From Craterostigma plantagineum (lineage: Eukaryota > Streptophyta > Magnoliopsida > Lamiales > Linderniaceae): a stretch of DNA of 64,000 nucleotides. Within the stretch, counting starts at the first letter, position 1; every line of letters starts with the position of its first letter. The position numbers and the translations under genes were made by a program. Of this stretch, positions 32,362 to 44,802 are shown in pieces. The notes beneath the pieces were generated by a model. That model did no database searches. It had not been told where the DNA came from and saw only the letters and a list, made by a program, of their open reading frames with translations. Location: contig JAPQWV010000018.1 of the NCBI GenBank assembly GCA_027422505.1, forward strand, positions 19,858,001 to 19,922,000, in the 5' to 3' direction.

Positions 32362-35000
32362 GTTGGGTGCAAACAATCAAGTCCCACAACGATGGAATGA
32401 AAAAAGTTAGAGTGGCTTATAAGCTTGTGAGTTCACTCCCTCTATTGCCAATTGGTTTTAGAGAGGAACCCACAAGCTTATACGGCCTTGGGCTTGGGCT
32501 GGAATTTGGCTGATAAAAATCCGTACAATATACAGAGATATTACCTACATATGATCTCACGCTCTTCCATTACTTTTCATATAATTCATCCAAAAAGGAA
32601 TTCTTTTTTTCCCCATGGTGTATTATCATTGTGACAAGAAACAACATACATATCACCGTCTTGTGTGTGTGTGTGTTTATCTGTTTATATGTATTGTTTT
32701 TTTACATTATGATTATATAGATGACTCTTTTGTCTCCACTCGTCGCAATGGAGCGTACATGCACTATCAACAAAGCAATAAAGAAAAGGATAACAAAAGA
32801 AGAAAACGTGACATTTCGACGCTCCTATATATATTATAGATATAGCCCGTCAATTCTCTTCATCTACTTTCGATTCTTAATAATGATAAGCATCCTAAGA
32901 TAAAATCGTGTGAGTTGTAAAGGTGTAAGATATTTCCACTCCTTTTTTATGAAGAATAATTCCCGTGGTCTTATTACAATCTTGTCTTATTAATCCATGT
33001 ATTACTTATGGTCTTCGTAAATGCATTTTAGTGATGGACCAAATCAATATAATCGTCATCGACTTGCTTCTTCAACATAAACTGACATGACAATTACGTG
33101 AACTATTAGTGTCTTTCATATGTAATTAATCTTTTAAAGTTCCTTAATGTAAAAGTTAGAACATAACAAGAAATTTGTTGAAATTGAAGTAATGATATGC
33201 TGTCTAGCATTCACCATAAGATCTGTTGAACGTGTGATAATCATTCTACCTTTTGAATTTTTATACTCTTGGAGGGTCTAATAAGTACTTCTCTGTTATT
33301 TTTCAGGTAGAAGATAAGGATAAAAAAGTTGAATAAGTTTTGTGTCTTCTTTTATCATTGTCATGTGTGCAAGTAAAGTTGGCATTAGAACGCTCCCTCG
33401 TGTATCTCACCCTAAATATTTCATGGAGATGGAAGAATAAAAATAAAAAGAGATTTTGGCTTTTATGAAGGAATGAAGTACTTTGGATTCTCTTTTAAGG
33501 ATATAATGATTGGATACTGGGAAAAGAAGAAACAAATAATTTATTTTCCTTCATGTATATCATAGAAATCCTGAAAGCATCTAAGATTTGGATCATGAGC
33601 TATTGTGATACAATTGTAAGAATAGATTACATTTTCTATATCCACAATTGATGTAATTTAAATTTCGCATTTGTAGTTCGTGGTTTCAAATTGGCACAAC
33701 ACAACCATTTGCATATCGGCTTTTTACGTTTGAACTTTGCAAATGTCAATAGGGTGTCTACGCATTAGGTAATAGTTTCTTGGGGAAAAACTACACTTAA
33801 GTGACTATGTATGCAAGTTTGAATTCACTACTATGTTAGGCATATTTTACATTGAGGTACGCGCTTAAAACTTACTATACCTAACCAAACGAATCATGAC
33901 GTGGTCATGACAAACCACACAATGAGAATTGACTTATACGTGGTTATTGTACATGGGATCGTTTTCACAAAGACAAATAATTCAACTACATTGCATTTAC
34001 CTATTTATATTAAAAGGTATATAAGTCTAGTTTTCCTAATTTGAAGTATACGTAGGCTGTTAACATTTATTAAATAAAATAAGTATTAATTTTCGACAAA
34101 ATACCAATTTACAAATACATTTTCTACTAATTTATTGCACAATGTACGTTAATTTGTCTAGCTTAAGGTCCAAACTACAACGTGGGAATTAACCGAACTC
34201 CATTAGCTTTTCGACACGTAGTACGAAATTTAAATTTTTGAAGATTGTCGAAATCCAAATGAACTTTTGAAAGAACTAACTGGGTAGGGTAGAATCCAAT
34301 CTCCCCACCTTAAAGAACTCTATCTATCTTCTTTCATATTATGCTTCTTGTGTTCAATGTATCATTTTATAGAAATTAAAAGATATTTACTTTATCAATA
34401 CTAGATGCAAAAATGTTAACAAAAAAAAATGTTACTTTTACCTACCCATTTGTGTAGTAACCCAATCATGTCGGATTTTCGACACATAATACAAAATTTG
34501 GATTCTCCATGACGTGCCAAAAATCTAATGAGTTGGGTGGGGATGAGATCAAAAATTTTATACGAAGTAACTTAGATTTCACCAAAAATTAGGGGTGTTC
34601 ATCGGTCGGTTCGGTTCGGTTTTCTCAAATTTCGGTTCGGTTTTTCGGTTTCGGTTTTACGTATGCTTAATCCGATATCCGAACCGTTTTAATTTGGTTC
34701 GGTTCGGTTTTTTATAATTCGGTTCGGTTTTTTCGGTTCGGTTTTTCGATTAGGAATTTAATATCACAAAAAAAAATATTATGAGCTGAAAATACGTAAA
34801 ACAATTTATGGTTACTAAAAAATAAAGAAGGATTTATGGAACGTGACATGTAGCAAAATAATTCAAAGGTACGAAAAAAACAACATGAAAATGGAACAAA
34901 ATCAAACCAAAATATAAAAACATTCATTTGAAGATACTACAAATTATTTGGGAGAAAAATACTATTTAATTGGTGGGGAAAACATGCACCTAAAACTGGA
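31376..35000 (+). repeat. Tandem duplication, first copy (3.6 kb)
   Basis: It begins inside exon 6 of the WAT1-related gene at TGATTGGCGTCCTC, and ends at CCTAAAACTGGA. It covers exon 7, the 3' flank and about 3.3 kb of gene-free AT-rich DNA, including a (TA)n run at about 32318-32355 and the left part of a hAT-type MITE (34590-35000). The second copy follows without a gap. Confidence 0.95.
34590..35000. mobile_element. hAT-type MITE, right part lost at the duplication junction
   Basis: It begins TAGGGGTGTTCATCGG after CCAAAAAT (34582-34589) and is rich in GGTTCGGTT. It is cut at 35000, where the second duplication copy begins. Confidence 0.85.
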
Positions 35001-35938
35001 TGATTGGCGTCCTCTTCTTTCACGAAGTTCTCTATGTTGGAAGGTAAGAAATATCAAGTCTTTATTTGTTTTTATTATTAAAGAATCTGACTAATAATTT
35101 TCTTTCTTTTTTATGTGTTTTCAGCGTGATAGGTGCGATAGTACTAGTGATTGGATTCTACGCTGTTATTTGGGGGAAGGCAAAGGAAAGCAATAATATT
35201 AATAATGCCGAATCAACAGATGATAATGTTGTACCCTTACTCCGTGAAGAAGAAGCCTAATGGAAAAAAAATGTGTGTGTCCCAAAAATATATGTCGTAA
35301 ATTCAAACGTTATAATGTTACGAAGATTTTGATTGTAGTTGCTATATTATATAATCACTACTGACTGATCACTACGAAAAATATAGCAAAAAATAGATTA
35401 TGCAAACTGGGCATTATATTCGAATAAGTTTTTAGGCCCAATATGTGAAAAGGCAACCCATTGTTTAACCTTCTTACAAAATATACCCGCAAGAATTGGT
35501 AAATTTATGAAAGTTATACCTATGACTTCAGAAAGTGAACTGGGATGGAAACTGATCGGTTAAGTGCACCTTTATGTTTCCACAACATATTTATTTACAC
35601 GGTAAAAGCCAATACATATTTAGTTGGTCGGGAAAGCAACTACAGTGATTACTTCAGCATTGCAATAATTTAAAGAAACATATAAGAAAAGATTGAATAA
35701 TTTACAGGAAGTAAAGTCATATATGTCCATATATATAATAATATGGGCAAGAGCAATGATACATCGTATTCATGCAATTGCGCGTCTTGTTGGATTATTT
35801 GTAACTTTTCTAGGTCACAAATAGGAACTTAATATCAAGTTTTAGCCGATAATATTGACGTTGCCTAACTTTTGATGGCATTCATCCAAAACTTTTCTAG
35901 GTCACAAACAGTCATCCAACATGATTTCAGCTAATAAA

Positions 35939-35988
<50 letters not shown>

Positions 35989-38626
35989 GTTGGGTGCAAA
36001 CAATCAAGTCCCACAACGATGGAATGAAAAAAGTTAGAGTGGCTTATAAGCTTGTGAGTTCACTCCCTCTATTGCCAATTGGTTTTAGAGAGGAACCCAC
36101 AAGCTTATACGGCCTTGGGCTTGGGCTGGAATTTGGCTGATAAAAATCCGTACAATATACAGAGATATTACCTACATATGATCTCACGCTCTTCCATTAC
36201 TTTTCATATAATTCATCCAAAAAGGAATTCTTTTTTTCCCCATGGTGTATTATCATTGTGACAAGAAACAACATACATATCACCGTCTTGTGTGTGTGTG
36301 TGTTTATCTGTTTATATGTATTGTTTTTTTACATTATGATTATATAGATGACTCTTTTGTCTCCACTCGTCGCAATGGAGCGTACATGCACTATCAACAA
36401 AGCAATAAAGAAAAGGATAACAAAAGAAGAAAACGTGACATTTCGACGCTCCTATATATATTATAGATATAGCCCGTCAATTCTCTTCATCTACTTTCGA
36501 TTCTTAATAATGATAAGCATCCTAAGATAAAATCGTGTGAGTTGTAAAGGTGTAAGATATTTCCACTCCTTTTTTATGAAGAATAATTCCCGTGGTCTTA
36601 TTACAATCTTGTCTTATTAATCCATGTATTACTTATGGTCTTCGTAAATGCATTTTAGTGATGGACCAAATCAATATAATCGTCATCGACTTGCTTCTTC
36701 AACATAAACTGACATGACAATTACGTGAACTATTAGTGTCTTTCATATGTAATTAATCTTTTAAAGTTCCTTAATGTAAAAGTTAGAACATAACAAGAAA
36801 TTTGTTGAAATTGAAGTAATGATATGCTGTCTAGCATTCACCATAAGATCTGTTGAACGTGTGATAATCATTCTACCTTTTGAATTTTTATACTCTTGGA
36901 GGGTCTAATAAGTACTTCTCTGTTATTTTTCAGGTAGAAGATAAGGATAAAAAAGTTGAATAAGTTTTGTGTCTTCTTTTATCATTGTCATGTGTGCAAG
37001 TAAAGTTGGCATTAGAACGCTCCCTCGTGTATCTCACCCTAAATATTTCATGGAGATGGAAGAATAAAAATAAAAAGAGATTTTGGCTTTTATGAAGGAA
37101 TGAAGTACTTTGGATTCTCTTTTAAGGATATAATGATTGGATACTGGGAAAAGAAGAAACAAATAATTTATTTTCCTTCATGTATATCATAGAAATCCTG
37201 AAAGCATCTAAGATTTGGATCATGAGCTATTGTGATACAATTGTAAGAATAGATTACATTTTCTATATCCACAATTGATGTAATTTAAATTTCGCATTTG
37301 TAGTTCGTGGTTTCAAATTGGCACAACACAACCATTTGCATATCGGCTTTTTACGTTTGAACTTTGCAAATGTCAATAGGGTGTCTACGCATTAGGTAAT
37401 AGTTTCTTGGGGAAAAACTACACTTAAGTGACTATGTATGCAAGTTTGAATTCACTACTATGTTAGGCATATTTTACATTGAGGTACGCGCTTAAAACTT
37501 ACTATACCTAACCAAACGAATCATGACGTGGTCATGACAAACCACACAATGAGAATTGACTTATACGTGGTTATTGTACATGGGATCGTTTTCACAAAGA
37601 CAAATAATTCAACTACATTGCATTTACCTATTTATATTAAAAGGTATATAAGTCTAGTTTTCCTAATTTGAAGTATACGTAGGCTGTTAACATTTATTAA
37701 ATAAAATAAGTATTAATTTTCGACAAAATACCAATTTACAAATACATTTTCTACTAATTTATTGCACAATGTACGTTAATTTGTCTAGCTTAAGGTCCAA
37801 ACTACAACGTGGGAATTAACCGAACTCCATTAGCTTTTCGACACGTAGTACGAAATTTAAATTTTTGAAGATTGTCGAAATCCAAATGAACTTTTGAAAG
37901 AACTAACTGGGTAGGGTAGAATCCAATCTCCCCACCTTAAAGAACTCTATCTATCTTCTTTCATATTATGCTTCTTGTGTTCAATGTATCATTTTATAGA
38001 AATTAAAAGATATTTACTTTATCAATACTAGATGCAAAAATGTTAACAAAAAAAAATGTTACTTTTACCTACCCATTTGTGTAGTAACCCAATCATGTCG
38101 GATTTTCGACACATAATACAAAATTTGGATTCTCCATGACGTGCCAAAAATCTAATGAGTTGGGTGGGGATGAGATCAAAAATTTTATACGAAGTAACTT
38201 AGATTTCACCAAAAATTAGGGGTGTTCATCGGTCGGTTCGGTTCGGTTTTCTCAAATTTCGGTTCGGTTTTTCGGTTTCGGTTTTACGTATGCTTAATCC
38301 GATATCCGAACCGTTTTAATTTGGTTCGGTTCGGTTTTTTATAATTCGGTTCGGTTTTTTCGGTTCGGTTTTTCGATTAGGAATTAATATCACAAAAAAA
38401 AATATTATGAGCTGAAAATACGTAAAACAATTTATGGTTACTAAAAAATAAAGAAGGATTTATGGAACGTGACATGTAGCAAAATAATTCAAAGGTACGA
38501 AAAAAACAACATGAAAATGGAACAAAATCAAACCAAAATATAAAAACATTCATTTGAAGATACTACAAATTATTTGGGAGAAAAATACTATTTAATTGGT
38601 GGGGAAAACATGCACCTAAAACTGGA
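35001..38626 (+). repeat. Tandem duplication, second copy (3.6 kb)
   Basis: Nearly identical to 31376-35000. The only differences I noticed are two extra bases in the (TA)n run and one missing T (GAATTTAAT against GAATTAAT at about 38382). Past 38626 the sequence continues into the rest of the MITE, which the first copy lacks. This shows that the duplicated segment was originally joined to that sequence. Confidence 0.95.
35125..35260 (+). pseudogene. Duplicate of WAT1-related exon 7
   Basis: An exact copy of the last exon (31500-31635) with its acceptor (TTTTCAG), stop codon and 3' flank, preceded by the last 43 bp of exon 6. It lacks all upstream exons, so it is not a gene by itself. A transcript reading through the first copy could in principle splice exon 6 to this exon and give the same protein. 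Confidence 0.9.
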
Positions 38627-38903
38627 AAAAAATATACAAATGAAATTATATTTATTGCGTTGTGTACGTTATGGGAGAAAAACAAATGATTTTTTTATAT
38701 TTTTCTATTTTTAATGTAGCATGATAATTTCAGTTCGGTTTTTCGGTTTTTTCGGTTTTACGTAGGCTTAATCCGATATCCGAACCATTTTAATTTGGTT
38801 CGGTGTGGTTTTCTACTATTCGGTTCGGTTTTTTTCGGTTCCGGTCTTTTCAGTTCGGTTCTTTACGGTTCGGTCGGTTTTTTCGGTTATTTTGAACACC
38901 CTA
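38217..38903. mobile_element. hAT-type MITE, complete (687 bp)
   Basis: The terminal inverted repeats are TAGGGGTGTTCA on the left and TAGGGTGTTCAAAAT inward from the right. The 8-bp target duplication CCAAAAAT lies at 38209-38216 and 38904-38911. The subterminal regions are rich in GGTTCGGTT and its variants. The matching empty site, with a single CCAAAAAT, is present at about 43322-43329. No coding capacity is seen. TIR sequence and 8-bp duplication fit the hAT superfamily. Confidence 0.88.
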
Positions 38904-38911
38904 CCAAAAAT

Positions 38912-39475
38912 CTTAGATTTCACCAAAAAACAAACGTGGATCAATAGTATAGGAATTTATTAATTTATATTATATATGGGGTCTATATAAAATATATATA
39001 TATATATATATATATATTGTCTTGAGCGATTTAGTAATTTACCAACCTATTCTAGAGCGGGGACCGACCAACAATATTACTCTAGAGACTTTATTAAATA
39101 ATCTTGTATTAACTTTCGAAATGTATATGAGCTTCATTGGCTTGCCACTTATTTTGATTGTGTATCTATTTGCGCTATGAGACAAAGTTACTTTTGTTCG
39201 ACAGTCATGACATGCTGCTTTCAAATATAATATTTGCAAATCAACTAACAAACCCACAAATCCATAAAGATGTAACGTCTGTCTATGGAGATGATATTTG
39301 ATGTTGATCGTCCGAAAGCTCTTCGTGACACAATTTTCATGCAACTAATAGATATTTGCTACGTTCACTCGAGTTCTAATATTATTGTAGAGAGGCTACT
39401 TAAGATGCGCTTCATATTCTTGATACATAAACACAAAGGAACCGTGGGGACACCATTATTGGTAGGAACAGTATC
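38912..39475. other. Intergenic DNA duplicated at 43325-43886
   Basis: It contains a (TA)n run at about 38991-39016 and otherwise AT-rich sequence without a gene. The whole stretch recurs with small differences at 43325-43886. A 101-codon minus-strand frame is open in both copies, but this follows from the duplication and matches nothing known. Confidence 0.7.
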
Positions 39476-39483
39476 AATACAAC

Positions 39484-39547
39484 CAGGGGCGGATCCAGAA
39501 TTTTGTGTTTTGGGGGCGTCATATTATTTTAGCGAAGAGGGGGAGGT
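39484..39547. mobile_element. Truncated left end of a hAT-type element
   Basis: It begins CAGGGGCGGATCCAG after AATACAAC (39476-39483), as in the complete element at 43895, and is interrupted at about 39548 by copia sequence. Confidence 0.85.
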
Positions 39548-42233
39548 GCTCTTAAATTCAAGCAGTGCCTTAGATCAGACTTAGATCAGACTTGGAACTC
39601 CCGCGTGATCCTTTCAGCTTGAAGACACTCAAGCTACGCGCGTTTGTCTATTTTAAGTATAGCAGCGTTTTCTTTAAATGGGCCTAACAATTGGGCCTAA
39701 TCAATTAAGCCATCTCAGGCTTTTCTATGAGTTAGCGTGTGCGAGTGTTAGTTACTTTCGGTTAGGTCTTTTCTTCTATAAATACACTGTATTGTAAAAC
39801 CCTTTAATCTATCGAAGACTATTCTATTTACACTCTGTTCTTCAAACACAAAAGCACTCCTTTTGATCTGGTATCAGAGAATATCTGAGCTGCGTTTATC
39901 AAGAATCAAGAAAACTGCAAGCGCACTTTCGAAGCTCTGTTCTTCAATGGCAGAATCAGATTCTTCTGTGGCGCCCAACACAACAGTTATGGCACAATCC
40001 AATGACCCCTATTTCTTGCACAACGGAGATTCATCTGGGCAACTTCTGGTCCACGAACAATTGAATGGAGACAATTATGTCACTTGGAGCAGGTCCATGA
40101 TGATAGCTCTTATCGGCCGAAACAAAGATGGGTTTGTAAATGGTGATCTTCAAGCTCCAAGCGCAGCAGAAAAGGACAAGCTGATAGCATGGAAGAGGAA
40201 TAACAACATTGTCTTTTCTTGGATCCTCAACTCGGTCTCCAAGGAGATTTCCGCCAGCATCCTATACAGCTCATCGGCCAAGGAAGTGTGGGATGATCTC
40301 CAAGAAAGATTCGGCCAATCAAATAGACCTAGAATCTTTCAATTAAAGCGAGACCTGATCAATCTGGAACAAGGTGCGAGCAGCATTGGCGTGTACTTTA
40401 CAAAGCTAAAGACTTTGTGGGATGAACTCACCACTTATCAGCCACCATGCCCCTGCACTTGTGGAGGAATCAAGGCCATGAAAGATCACTTCAATGAGGA
40501 GTATGTTCTCACGTTCTTGATGGGGTTGAATGAGTCATATTCCCAGGTGAGGGGACAGATCCTTCTTATGGATCCTTTACCAGCAATTAATAAGGTTTTC
40601 AGTCTTCTAGTCCAAGAAGAGAGGCAGCGAACGATGATTCCAGGTACTGCCAGGGGAGGTGAAGATCAGTTGAGCAACATGGCCATGATGATGAGAGGTG
40701 GCAACCAAGAAATCCCCAAGAAAGCTGCGTACTACCAGAAGAAAGATCATACAAAACCAGTTTGCACACATTGTGGGAAGCGAGGACATACTGTGGACGT
40801 CTGCTATCAAGTCCATGGTTTTCCTCCGGGATATAGACAAAGCACCAAGTACAAGGGGGCAAGAGTAAACCTTGTGGGCATGGATCATATTGCGAGCAGA
40901 ACTACACCAGCAGATTACCAGATGTCCTCTGGACAGGGTCACACTGAGGGCAGCATTCAGCAGCTTCAACTCACTCCTTCAGAATTGCAGAACCTGAGGG
41001 CCTTGTTGAAGCAAAAGACCGTTTCATTACCTGCAAATAACGTGGAATCCAGCGCTCAGCCTGAGCAGAACTCAGGTATGTGCTTGTCCTTTGATCTGCC
41101 CAGTGTTGCTTGTAAGAAGGCATGGCTGGCAGATTCCGGGGCAAGCAAGCATGTATGTGGTAATAAAGATCTCATGTATAACCTGCATAAAATAGATGAA
41201 TGTAGTGTAGTATTACCTGATAGTACATTGTCAAGGTGCATGAAGCAGGATCTGTTAGGATTAACCAATCTATTACAGTACATGAAGTATTATACACTCC
41301 TCGCTTTGATTTTAACCTGCTTTCTGTAAGCCTTTTGGCCAAGGAACAAGGCTGCAGATTTCTTTGTGATACTAACAGCTTGGTAATACAGGATGCATCT
41401 TACCAAGTGATTGGCAGGGGTGATCAAACCGAGGGCCTGTACTTCATTACAGCAGAAGCAGTTCCAAATAGTTTCAGCTGCAAACCAGTTTTCTTGAATA
41501 AATTGTCTGCAGAACTGTGGCACCATAGGCTGGGCCACCCCTCGAATAAAGTTTTAAATGTGTTGAGATCTTCTTTAAGGCACTCTGAAATTGTAAAAGA
41601 ACCCTACTGTAAAATCTGTCCTATTGCAAAGCAGAAAAGAATTACTTTTCCTAGTAATAATCAGATTGTGTGTTCATTGTTTGATCTAGTGCACTGTGAC
41701 GTTTGGGGCCCGTTTCATGTGCCCTCCTACTCGGGACATAAATACTTTCTTACAATAGTTGATGATCACTCACGCTTTACATGGCTTTTTATGTTGAGAT
41801 TTAAATCAGAGGTACCAGCCACCATCACTTATTTTCTGAACTTAGTTGAGACTCAATTCGGCTCCAAAGTCAAGGTGATCAGATCGGACAATGCACGGGA
41901 GTTCAACCTTAGTACTCTATACCAAGAAAAGGGCATCATCCATCATTTGTCCTGCGTGCAAACCCCTCAACAAAACTCAATCGTCGAAAGGAAGCACCAA
42001 CACCTTTTAAACGTTGCCCGGTCTCTTTACTTCCAATCCGGTATCCCTATTGAGTTTTGGTCCGAATGCGTCCCTACGGCCACCTATCTAATCAATAGGA
42101 CACCCTCTGAGGTGTTAAGTAATAAGAGTCCATTTGAATTATTATATCAAAAACCAGTTGACTACTCTTTTTTTCGAGTTTTTGGCTCTCTCTGCTTTAG
42201 TTCTACATTGGCAGCGGGACGAAGAAAGTTCGA
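39548..42233 (+). mobile_element. Truncated copia retrotransposon fragment
   Basis: About 310 bp of probable LTR sequence (5' end not recognisable) is followed by a Met-tRNA primer-binding site near 39869 (TGGTATCAGAGA) and gag-pol up to the end of integrase. Reverse transcriptase, RNase H and the 3' LTR are missing. The right junction at 42233/42234 joins integrase codons directly to intergenic DNA homologous to 33483. Truncation at both ends suggests filler DNA captured at a repaired break or a deletion after insertion. Confidence 0.85.
39947..42233 (+). pseudogene. copia gag-protease-integrase, truncated and frameshifted
   Basis: It starts at MAESDSSVAPN (39947). Gag has the copia N-terminal region (QLNGDNYVTWSRSM), the UBN2 domain (KEVWDDLQERFGQSN, FTKLKTLWDEL) and a CX2CX4HX4C knuckle (CTHCGKRGHTVDVC, near 40768-40809). 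The protease motif WLADSGASKHVC lies near 41122-41157. A frameshift near 41240 moves the frame to the pre-integrase and integrase part: [14 protein letters not shown], then a [11 protein letters not shown] zinc finger, then the core with [24 protein letters not shown] and ERKHQHLLN. The sequence breaks off at about RRKFD, where copia proteins normally continue to reverse transcriptase. It cannot be autonomous. Confidence 0.93.
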
Positions 42234-43886
42234 TTTGGATTCTCTTTTAAGGATATAATGATTGGATACTGGGAAAAGAAGAAACAAATAATTTATTTTC
42301 CTTCATGTATATCATAGAAATCCTGAAAGCATCTAAGATTTGGATCATGAGCTATTGTGATACAATTGTAAGAATAGATTACATTTTCTATATCCACAAT
42401 TGATGTAATTTAAATTTCGCATTTGTAGTTCGTGGTTTCAAATTGGCACAACACAACCATTTGCATATCGGCTTTTTACGTTTGAACTTTGCAAATGTCA
42501 ATAGGGTGTCTACGTATGAGGTAATAGTTTCTTGGGGAAAAACTACACTTGACTATGTATGCAAGTTTGAATTCACTACTATGTTAGGCATATTTTACAT
42601 TGAGGTACGCGCTTAAAACTTATTATACCTAACCAAGCGAATCATGACGTGGTCATGACAAACCACACAAAGAGAATTGACTGGATTGTACATGGGTTCG
42701 TTTTCACAAAGACAAATAGTTCAACTACATTGCATTTGCCTATTTATATTAAAGGTATATAAGTCTAGTTTTCCTAATTTTGAAGTATACGTAGGCTGTT
42801 AACATTTATTGAATAAAATAAGTATTAATTTTCGACAAAATACCAATTTACAAATACATTTTCTACTAATTTATTGCACAATGTACGTTAATTTGTCTAG
42901 CTTAAGGTCCAAACTACAACGTGGGAATTAACCGAACTGCATTAGCTTTTCGACACGTAGTACAAAATTTAAATTTTTGAAGATTGTCGAAATCCAAATG
43001 AACTTTTTAAAGAACTAACATGGGTAGGGTAGAATCCAATCTCCCCACCTTAAAGAACTCTATCTATCTTCTTTCATATTATGCTTCTTGTGTTCAATGT
43101 ATCATTTTATAGAAATTAAAAGATATTTACTTTATCAATACTAGATGCAAAAATGTTAACAAAAAACAATGTTACTTTTACCTACCCATTTGTGTAGTAA
43201 CCCAATCATGTCGGATTTTCGACACATAATACAAAATTTGGATTCTCCATGACGTGCCAAAAATCTAATGAGTTGGGTGGGGATGAGATCAAAAATTTTA
43301 TACGAAGTAACTTAGATTTCACCAAAAATCTTAGATTTCACCAAAAAACAAACGTGGATCAATAGTATAGCAATTTATTAATTTATATTATATATGGGGT
43401 CTATATAAAATATATATATATATATATATATATATTTCTTGAGCGATTTAGTAATTTACCAACCTATTCTAGAGCGGGGACCGACCAACAATATTACTCT
43501 AGAGACTTTATTAAATAATCTTGTATTAACTTTCGAAATGTATATGAGCTTCATTGGCTTGCCACTTATTTTGATTGTGTATCTATTTGCGCTATGAGAC
43601 AAAGTTACTTTTGTTCGACAGTCATGACATGCTGCTTTCAAATATAATATTTGCAAATCAACTAACAAACCACAAATCCATAAAGATGTAACGTCTGTCT
43701 TATGGAGATGATATTTGATGTTGATCGTCCCAAAGCTCTTCGTGACACAATTTTCATGCAACTAATAGATATTTGCTACGTTCACTCGAGTTCTAATATT
43801 ATTGTAGAGAGGCTACTTAAGATGCGCTTCATATTCTTGAAACACAAAGGAACCGTGGGGACACCATTATTGGTAGGAACAGTATC
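42234..43886 (+). repeat. Third, older copy of the duplicated intergenic DNA
   Basis: 42234-43329 matches 33484-34589 and 37110-38216 with many small substitutions and indels (for example CGTATGAGG for CGCATTAGG). 43330-43886 matches 38912-39475. It lacks the 687-bp hAT MITE of the other copies and keeps a single CCAAAAAT at that point. It contains a (TA)n run at about 43408-43434. No gene is present. Confidence 0.92.
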
Positions 43887-43894
43887 AATACAAC

Positions 43895-44770
43895 CAGGGC
43901 GGATCCAGAATTTTGTGTTTGGGGGGCGTCATATTATTTTTATCGAGGAGGGGGAGGTGCCGTAATATAAATTTGTATACTTTGCGTTTACGGCGACTCA
44001 ACATAGAAGATCAGAAGTTCATGATGTATAGCAAACATATAGTATAAAATGAGCGAGGAGACCGAGATTCTTATTTTAAAAAGTAAAAAAAAATGTTTAA
44101 ACTAAACAGTAAATATTATTCATTCTTGATATGATCGTCAAAATATAATTGGATGTTTAATGTAAAATCATCAAAATTGTCACAAATTTGTTAAAATTTA
44201 AAATTGTTCTAATATACACACAATTGCATTTGTGATATTATTGTAAATATATTTGGAGAATTTAAAAAATTCGACATTGATTTATTTTATTTTTATCATT
44301 AAATAACAGGGAAGAAAATTTAACCAAATATTAATCTAATAGAATTAAATCGCAATTGAATTAAATATTAAATAAAGACTTGATTAAAGATATGTTAAAA
44401 CACAAATTGAATTAAATATTATTTTTGGAAATTGCTGTGATGTGTTAGTTGAAAGAGGTTGAATGATTTATCAGTTAAAACTAAAATAAAAAATCATTAA
44501 AGATGTATTTTATAAAGTAAGAAAGAGTTAATCATTAAAATGTAAAGTAAAAAGTAAAAACCAAAACAAAATTGGGGCACCGAGCTTGAACCCAAGACCA
44601 ACGGCTAGTACTTGGAGCTTCTAACCACCGAGCCAAGATACACTTTGATAATTTTTGTGCATACATGTATTCTTTTATAATACTAATATTTACTATACGT
44701 ATAGTACTAAAAATGTCGAAAATTTTCGGGGGGCGTGGCCCCCTCGTGCCCTATACTGGATCCGCCCCTG
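43895..44770. mobile_element. Non-autonomous hAT-type element (876 bp)
   Basis: The ends are CAGGGCGGATCCAG and CTGGATCCGCCCCTG (inverted), with an 8-bp target duplication AATACAAC at 43887-43894 and 44771-44778. The interior is AT-rich with no transposase, and holds a tRNA-like segment at about 44575-44643. The left end is also present, truncated, at 39484. Confidence 0.92.
44575..44643 (-). other. tRNA-like segment inside the hAT element
   Basis: On the minus strand, an A-box-like TGGCTCGGTGGTTAGAAG is followed about 30 bases later by a B-box-like GGTCTTGGGTTCAAGCTC. This is the layout of a tRNA gene or tRNA-derived SINE head. The acceptor arms do not pair well by eye, so it is unlikely to be a working tRNA gene. 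It could be a tRNA relic carried by this element family. Confidence 0.45.
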
Positions 44771-44802
44771 AATACAACTATAATGAACAATATTTATTTT
44801 GG

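Noticed and set aside
32452..36466. Small open frames preserved in both copies of the 3.6-kb duplication
   Set aside because: Their identity comes from the recent duplication, not from selection. They include translated CA/TG and AT repeats.
39039..43761. 101-codon minus-strand frame present at 39039-39344 and 43456-43761
   Set aside because: The frames are duplicate copies of one intergenic segment. The second copy has an indel that alters part of the protein, which argues against selection.
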